Source: Cylindrotheca closterium
Lineage: Eukaryota > Bacillariophyta > Bacillariophyceae > Bacillariales > Bacillariaceae
Length of the DNA: 64,000 nt
Direction of reading: 5' to 3'
Assembly (NCBI GenBank): GCA_933822405.4
Contig: CAKOGP040001969.1
Location: 62,001-126,000 of the forward strand
Shown: in pieces, positions 59,004 to 64,000 of the stretch
Numbering within the stretch: the stretch's first letter is position 1
How the letters are laid out: every line of letters begins with the position of its first letter
Program-made: the position numbers and the translations under genes
Notes under the pieces: generated by a model
Told to the model about the DNA's origin: nothing
What the model saw: only the letters and a program-made list of their open reading frames with translations
Databases searched by the model: none

Positions 59004-61733
59004 ATGCATGAACCACTGAATGAGGCGTCAGTGCCTAGTTCGCCACCACTACCAGATAATAACAAGTCATCTGCAACGAAAAGGACTTCCTACGATCATG
59101 CGAAAACGAAAAAGCCGGAAACAGAAAGGATAAGTAAATTGAGGAATCGCAGTAACTCTCCAACTGGCGGCGCTATAACTTCACCAAACAACAGCAGTCG
59201 GAGATCTCGGTCTATAGCTGTCGACAAGGTCATTAAACATGCCAAGGAGAAAGTTCAGAAGAAACGAATACGGAACAACCATAACAACAGCCTCAACAGC
59301 GAAACAATGCTCATGTCATCATCCAACCACACAAATCATACCAATCATACCAATCATACAAATGGAAGTACTATGTCTGCGAGTGCCATTCTAGACAAAA
59401 GGAGACCACTCCAACAGGATGCGGAAGGGGGGAAGCTGGGACTTCGGCCGGCTGCCATGACCAGTGGCGCAAACCAGAGTGCGATTGACAGTATACTAGG
59501 AATTGCTACAGAGCAACAACAACAGCAACAACAACAACAAAAGAATATTCGAAACAAGCGGGAGAACAGAGCGAGACGCAGCCATCGAAGGGCTGAAACA
59601 CTACCTACCATTCCATCTCATGGCGGCGAACAGTACAATGATATGGATTCCGACGACGACATTGAAGAAGATTCTCTGAATGATAGGAAACCACCACGCC
59701 CAAGGCAACCAAGAAGGTTTAGAACCAGCAAAAAAAAAAGCACAATAGACCGTAACACGCAGTCACTGTCGCCCAATGGTGGACATGCGAAAATACGAGA
59801 AAAAAGAGTTCCAAGGGCCGAATCAGTCTCCTCCTTATCAGGGTCGGAAGGTGAAAGTGGGCAACGTTCCCGAGCGCTGCGGCGCCAGCAAATAAAGGCC
59901 CAAGAATCACCTACATACAATGAGTCGCCACATGCGATTCGGTCATCATTGAGGAGGAAATATGATTCCCAAAAGCCACTTGAGAAACAGAATGCCGACG
60001 GGAATGATGATACTGACATTCCGCCGGCTCCATATCCGCTTCCGCAATTTCAATCACCAACGGCCACGCGAGGGACTGTTTCGCCGCTATCCTCTCCGAG
60101 TAATCATGATATTTCCGAAAGCATGAGTCCTCTGACAATGTCCTCCAAACTATCTTTGAAGGGTCCCATTCGAATGCATATTCCATGGGCCAAAGGATCT
60201 GACATGGGTGGAGCTAAAAAGGAGCCGCGAAGGGTTGCTGGCGATAAAATCGGTGCTGATGATGAAGCAGAAGACTCGTTTGAGATGGATGTTGTTGGTG
60301 AACCAAGCATGGAGTTTAGTCGAATATTAGAGGCCGACAAGAATCCTGTTCGACCTGATAGACTGTCGTCGATTCGGAGTCTGAGCTATAAGGAGCGTCA
60401 CAAGCGCACTTCGTATCCTCATGAGCTCGATATGTACAAAGGTCATCGATCCCCAAACCAAGCAGACTATATGCCACACCAACCTACCCGACCCAGAGGA
60501 TCATCAGCAGCGAATATTAGTGCGGGACGAGTATCCATGTTTGAAAATTCGTCGTTGGGTAGCTTTAGCTTGGCTGGATCTTCCAGCGGAAGGGCATCCA
60601 TGTTTGAAAATTCCGATCCTCATATTCGCGAAGGCGGAGATGCGAGTCCAACTGTGGATAGGGTACCAATGTGTCCCACTCGCCTTTCATCGATGCATTC
60701 CATGAAATTTAACCAATCGTCGGGATCGTTCAGCATAGGCACTTTTGATACCATAAAGGACGGGGTTCTGAGACCGGCGGATGGCACTGACGTTCCAAAG
60801 GGACCACCGGTAGATGCTACTCCCAAAATAAGAAACAAGCCAAATGTAAAAGAAACCAAGAAAAAGTTAGCAGCACCATTGGACAGTGACGATGACATTG
60901 AATCACTGGAAGAATCTGAACGGGGATCATCGGACGAAGAAGAATCGATCCAGTCCTTGTCTCCACCACCAAAAGAAAAACCGAAATCAATCCGGTCTTT
61001 GTCGCCGCCACCAAAGGAAAAACGGAAGAAAATAAAATCCCCATTGCAAACGCCAAAAACGGTTGGAGCTACGGCCAAGAAGAGGACTATTTTCCTATCG
61101 CCATTGTCAAAGCTAAGCATGCCGAAGTCACCAGCTTCACTAAGAGGTAGACGGACTTTTGGTAGAAAGAAAAATGACGATGGAAAGGATAGTACCCATT
61201 CACGTACTGGAAATGTTGAGAAGTTAAAATCATGGCTGCCTATTGCACTCGGAAGCAAGAGTAGTTCCAAACATGAGAAAAAAGAAACAGAGGAAGGCAG
61301 CAAACGTTCCAAACGATCTTCACATACGACTAGAAAGCACGGTTCCAAGGATGAGAAAACAGAGAGAGAGGAGGGCAGCAAACGTTCCAAACGATCCTCT
61401 CGAACGACAAGAAAGAAAAACGGTTCCAAACATGACAAAACAGAGACAGAGGAGGACAGCAAACGTTCCAAACGATCCTCTCGAACGACAAGAAAGAATG
61501 GTACCAAACACGAGAAAACAGAAACAGAGGAGGGCAGCAAACGTTCCCGACGATCCACTCGGACAACTAGACGCTCAGTACAGTTGGACGAAGTCACCAA
61601 GGAGCAATCGCCAAAAGAACAGTCCCCGGGCTCACTGGGTAGTCTCAAGAAAGCATTTCAAAATCGGACAGGTAAATCCAAGTCGCCACACGGGGTCAGG
61701 GCTGCATCTAAGAAGAATGCTTCCCCAACATAA
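59004..61733 (+). CDS. Large Ser/Lys-rich disordered protein
   Basis: Single exon, 909 aa. No folded domain recognised. Features in order: an (HTN)4 run, a poly-Gln run of nine, an RSHRR basic patch, RQPRRFRTSKKK, two copies of RxSMFENS (near 60530 and 60595), SLSPPPKEKxK in duplicate, then four tandem units of about 22-25 residues (KTETEEGSKRSKRSSRTTRKNG). The gene ends with a Ser/Lys/Pro tail. Charge alternates between basic and acidic blocks. The SP, SLSP and RS motifs are the same style as in the SPxR protein at 41.3 kb and the protein at 55.2 kb. It is the last and largest of the disordered group. Function unknown. Confidence 0.65.
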   Translation: MHEPLNEASVPSSPPLPDNNKSSATKRTSYDHAKTKKPETERISKLRNRSNSPTGGAITSPNNSSRRSRSIAVDKVIKHAKEKVQKKRIRNNHNNSLNSETMLMSSSNHTNHTNHTNHTNGSTMSASAILDKRRPLQQDAEGGKLGLRPAAMTSGANQSAIDSILGIATEQQQQQQQQQKNIRNKRENRARRSHRRAETLPTIPSHGGEQYNDMDSDDDIEEDSLNDRKPPRPRQPRRFRTSKKKSTIDRNTQSLSPNGGHAKIREKRVPRAESVSSLSGSEGESGQRSRALRRQQIKAQESPTYNESPHAIRSSLRRKYDSQKPLEKQNADGNDDTDIPPAPYPLPQFQSPTATRGTVSPLSSPSNHDISESMSPLTMSSKLSLKGPIRMHIPWAKGSDMGGAKKEPRRVAGDKIGADDEAEDSFEMDVVGEPSMEFSRILEADKNPVRPDRLSSIRSLSYKERHKRTSYPHELDMYKGHRSPNQADYMPHQPTRPRGSSAANISAGRVSMFENSSLGSFSLAGSSSGRASMFENSDPHIREGGDASPTVDRVPMCPTRLSSMHSMKFNQSSGSFSIGTFDTIKDGVLRPADGTDVPKGPPVDATPKIRNKPNVKETKKKLAAPLDSDDDIESLEESERGSSDEEESIQSLSPPPKEKPKSIRSLSPPPKEKRKKIKSPLQTPKTVGATAKKRTIFLSPLSKLSMPKSPASLRGRRTFGRKKNDDGKDSTHSRTGNVEKLKSWLPIALGSKSSSKHEKKETEEGSKRSKRSSHTTRKHGSKDEKTEREEGSKRSKRSSRTTRKKNGSKHDKTETEEDSKRSKRSSRTTRKNGTKHEKTETEEGSKRSRRSTRTTRRSVQLDEVTKEQSPKEQSPGSLGSLKKAFQNRTGKSKSPHGVRAASKKNASPT
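61255..61565 (+). repeat. Four tandem coding repeats (KRSKRSSRTTRK)
   Basis: Four head-to-tail units of about 66-75 bp; shared DNA AGCAAACGTTCCAAACGATC in each of the first three and a near match in the fourth. All are in frame. Confidence 0.75.
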
Positions 61734-61852
61734 AAGAAGAAGGAACAAAATGGTGATTCATTATCCTTTTACAAATAATTTTGGCAAGCCATCACGATGG
61801 CTTTCAGTAACCACTATGCTGGCTGAATAATCGAACAATGCAGTATTGTCCT

Positions 61853-63289
61853 TCATATTATCCTACTCGCTTCATCATCGTCAACTAAATCCCACCACTC
61901 CTTCGATCCATACTCGGTAGACGCGCGTTTCATGGTTTCCGAAACCTCACTTGGTGACCAATTTGCTCGTTTCAGTATGAATCCAATGACTGTCTTGGCT
62001 TGCGTACTATCACCGGTAGTGTCACGTTGGGCAATCTCTACAAGCTCTCTGTACCGCGGCATTTTCGTAGCATGGACACTGTCGGCTCGACCATGCACAT
62101 TCTGATTCTCGGAGGAAAGATACTCATTGGTTACGTCTTGGCACCAATCTGGGTCTGGGCTGATCGCCAATACACCAGTCCAAGATCCAATCCCTTCATC
62201 TAATCGCACCGCAAAATTCCGAGCACTGTCATCCCGAATGTCCCATGTTTGATCTTGCCCATCAGTGTCGTGGGCACTGTCATCGTTAGTTCTGGGCAAC
62301 AAGAACTCGGTCCAGACATGATCCCAATCCAGCGGAAGACACATTCGAATAGGAATACCCAAATAGGATGCCAGATGCAGACGCAAATCTTCTTGTTCTC
62401 CGCACAATCGTCCCCATCCCATTGATGGATTCAACAGCATTTTGGGATGCCCGGATCGGTACCAACGGGAAATTTCACCACAATTCGTACATTTTAACTG
62501 AAATATGGTCGTGGAGGAATAGGGCCTCCCTCGAAACCAACCACCCCTCAACCCAATCTCACTTCCATTCGGTTCTACCATGGAAAGACCGAGTTTCTCA
62601 TTATCTTGGGGTGTACTGGTCGCATCATCTTGGACGGTGACTTGTCCACAATGCTGACATTTGAAGGGTTCATAAGCGGTCATTGGATGTTCTAGAATAA
62701 GTTCCCACAATTTCCGTTTGTCTAGACCATGAACGGTTCCAGCATGGTCATTTAGTTCTTCCAAGGTTCTACCAGACAGTTTCACGAGTTGATCCAAGGC
62801 ATCCTTCCAAGTCTTATTATTGGGTGCAGCTGAGTTATTGTTGTTATGATTGTTGGTGTCATCGCCATATTTTTGGACAAGTGTCTCTTGCAAGTGCTGT
62901 GGCAATGTATGTGATACCAGTGCCTCTTCAACTTCTTCTATCGAGTAAAGATTCCGAAATTTTCCAAGGCCTTGAAATACAAGTCGCCTTATGACAGCTT
63001 GGGCAAGAACTCTGTTGTGATTATCGTTGTTCTTTAGTAGCATCAGATCAAAACAATGATTGACATCAGCATCAGAAGTGTTCGAGTCATTATTATTGCT
63101 GCTGCTGCTATTCATATTCGTGTCATGAATACTTCTACTCTTCAGAATTCGTTTTTCTTCGTTCCACAAGAGAGTATCAATCTCTTTTAGATTCGGAGCT
63201 GTCAGGTGCTGAAACTTCTGTTCCAACAAGACCGAGTCTCGTTCGTAGAGAGCTGTCAAGGCCAAGGCAGCCACAGACGAGGTCTTCAT
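61853..63289 (-). CDS. PNGase/transglutaminase-like protein
   Basis: Single exon, 478 aa. The second half has the order of sites seen in peptide:N-glycanases: zinc pairs CQHC (211-214) and CTNC (267-270), then the catalytic Cys296 in GRLCGEQEDL, then His324 in WDHVWTEFLL, with Trp-Asp (349-350) and DD (353-354) as candidates for the Asp. Spacing from the second zinc pair to Cys (26) and Cys to His (28) is close to yeast Png1 (from memory of that family). GRLCGE lies where GRCGEW is usual, so it is divergent. The N-terminal part (IEEVEEALVSHTLPQHLQ; TWKDALDQLVKLSGRTLEE) is helical and unassigned. Expected activity, if conserved: deglycosylating misfolded glycoproteins in the cytosol. Other papain-like transglutaminase folds cannot be excluded. 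Confidence 0.6.
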   Translation of the reverse strand: MKTSSVAALALTALYERDSVLLEQKFQHLTAPNLKEIDTLLWNEEKRILKSRSIHDTNMNSSSSNNNDSNTSDADVNHCFDLMLLKNNDNHNRVLAQAVIRRLVFQGLGKFRNLYSIEEVEEALVSHTLPQHLQETLVQKYGDDTNNHNNNNSAAPNNKTWKDALDQLVKLSGRTLEELNDHAGTVHGLDKRKLWELILEHPMTAYEPFKCQHCGQVTVQDDATSTPQDNEKLGLSMVEPNGSEIGLRGGWFRGRPYSSTTIFQLKCTNCGEISRWYRSGHPKMLLNPSMGWGRLCGEQEDLRLHLASYLGIPIRMCLPLDWDHVWTEFLLPRTNDDSAHDTDGQDQTWDIRDDSARNFAVRLDEGIGSWTGVLAISPDPDWCQDVTNEYLSSENQNVHGRADSVHATKMPRYRELVEIAQRDTTGDSTQAKTVIGFILKRANWSPSEVSETMKRASTEYGSKEWWDLVDDDEASRII

Positions 63290-63620
63290 TGTGGAAGTAC
63301 TGTAGCGCTACTGTGTTTCTTTCTTTGAATGTTTTGAATGTGCGGAGTGCATTATTTGGAATCTCAGCAATATTGACTGTTTATATTATATTTTTTGTCA
63401 TCCTTCAACGCAGCGCATATATATCATAAAATAATAATAATATAATGTGGCGCCAAAAAGATTGACTCGTTCGATCCAGAAAAATGAACATAATGCAACA
63501 ATAAAATAAAGATGAAAACAAACAATAAACAACCTACAGTATATATTCGGGACAGCAGCAATATATGCTAAATATTGCATTAGTTCAAAGATAAAAGAAG
63601 ACGAGTGATTTTGAAACCCT
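63290..63620. other. Spacer between two minus-strand genes
   Basis: AT-rich, contains ATAAAATAATAATAATATAATG near 63425. No gene seen. Confidence 0.3.
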
Positions 63621-63980
63621 TCAGACACGTGTAGATAGATTTGTGAGAGACTTTTTCTCCTCCTCATCCTCTTCGTCGTCACCAAACGACCCTTGTATTT
63701 TGGCCATTCGGAGGTAGACTATCAGAGTGAGAACGGAACACGTGAACCAAAAACTAGCGCTGACCACTTCCACAATCTTTTGGGTATCGGTTCGGAGTAG
63801 ATTGAGACTATTATTTCCGGACCCCCCACCATCGCCCGCCCCAGGTGCGCTACTGCCAGCTGGAGAGCCAGTGAAAAGATATATCCATGCGAGGACCATA
63901 TCAATAATAGTACCCAGGACGAACAACATATCAGCAAAGTGGAGAGTCTCAATCATAATGTATTTGCTTGCAATTTCCAT
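63621..63980 (-). CDS. Small two-TM membrane protein, possibly cut by the window edge
   Basis: 119 aa from an ATG at 63980. The frame stays open to the window end, so the gene may start outside. Two hydrophobic helices (FADMLFVLGTIIDMVLAWIY; FWFTCSVLTLIVYLRM) flank a Gly/Ser-rich loop, and the C-terminus is acidic then basic (GDDEEDEEEKKS). No family recognised. Confidence 0.5.
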   Translation of the reverse strand: MEIASKYIMIETLHFADMLFVLGTIIDMVLAWIYLFTGSPAGSSAPGAGDGGGSGNNSLNLLRTDTQKIVEVVSASFWFTCSVLTLIVYLRMAKIQGSFGDDEEDEEEKKSLTNLSTRV

Positions 63981-64000
63981 GAAATATTTATCCCCCGAGT

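Noticed and set aside
60620..61648. 342-codon minus-strand open frame
   Set aside because: Shadow of the repeat-rich gene at 59004-61733; its Ser/Leu repeats mirror the coding repeats.
1..64000. tRNA, rRNA, snRNA and CRISPR
   Set aside because: Scanned by eye for GGTTCGA-type B boxes with cloverleaf partners, U6-like heads and regular repeat-spacer arrays; none convincing. A tRNAscan/Infernal run would be decisive.

Overview
The window is nuclear DNA of a eukaryote, most likely a diatom and probably a pennate one. The evidence is intron-containing genes with GT-AG introns of about 80-160 nt, no operons or Shine-Dalgarno sites, eukaryotic housekeeping genes (ORC3, SURF1, TMEM43-like, a mitochondrial cyclophilin), a broken BspA-type leucine-rich-repeat gene of a kind common in diatoms, and many very large Ser/Lys/Arg-rich low-complexity proteins. 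The organism call is inference from family content; no marker gene is present.

Layout. 0-6 kb: a secreted, membrane-anchored beta-lactamase-like hydrolase converges on a giant acidic tail-anchored protein. 7-8.1 kb: coding-like fragments in shifting frames (short spliced gene plus decayed pieces). 8.6-15.7 kb: membrane-anchored methyltransferase-like protein, alpha/beta hydrolase with a possible lipidation signal, coiled-coil protein, TMEM43-like protein. 15.7-17 kb: BspA/LRR pseudogene. 17.2-19.3 kb: ORC3. 19.4-23.6 kb: two adjacent members of an unrecognised five-helix membrane family; a third, much larger member lies at 41.3-45.1 kb. 24.2-29.1 kb: SURF1 and a poly-Lys/SH3/coiled-coil protein. 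29.1-32.5 kb: gene-poor, rich in repeats, hairpins and a possible transposase relic. 32.5-33.3 kb: TPR-like protein. 34.5-39.0 kb: tandem pair of secreted double-SET proteins with identical intron positions. 39.1-41.3 kb: divergent cyclophilin and JmjC genes, both with mitochondrial-type N-termini. 45.6-49.9 kb: conserved tail-anchored protein and a secreted SASA-type carbohydrate esterase, separated by a dispersed repeat also present at 29.9 kb. 50.4-53.5 kb: tandem SAM-like proteins. 54-64 kb: NAD(P)-binding protein, two large disordered proteins, a ubiquitin-like-headed protein, a PNGase/transglutaminase-like protein and a small membrane protein cut by the window edge.

Two things stand out. 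First, three paralogs share a conserved five-TM core (CC-x-x-PI, NLINP-x-x-GF, FFDD-x-I, IxKNxGLCI and a Cys-rich tail) behind very different low-complexity heads. Second, about a third of the genes encode giant disordered phosphoprotein-like chains full of SP[VL]R, poly-Lys and acidic repeats. No CRISPR, rRNA or tRNA was recognised.

Most minus-strand and intron-bearing models were resolved by checking ATG codons and splice phases by hand; they are not transcript-supported.
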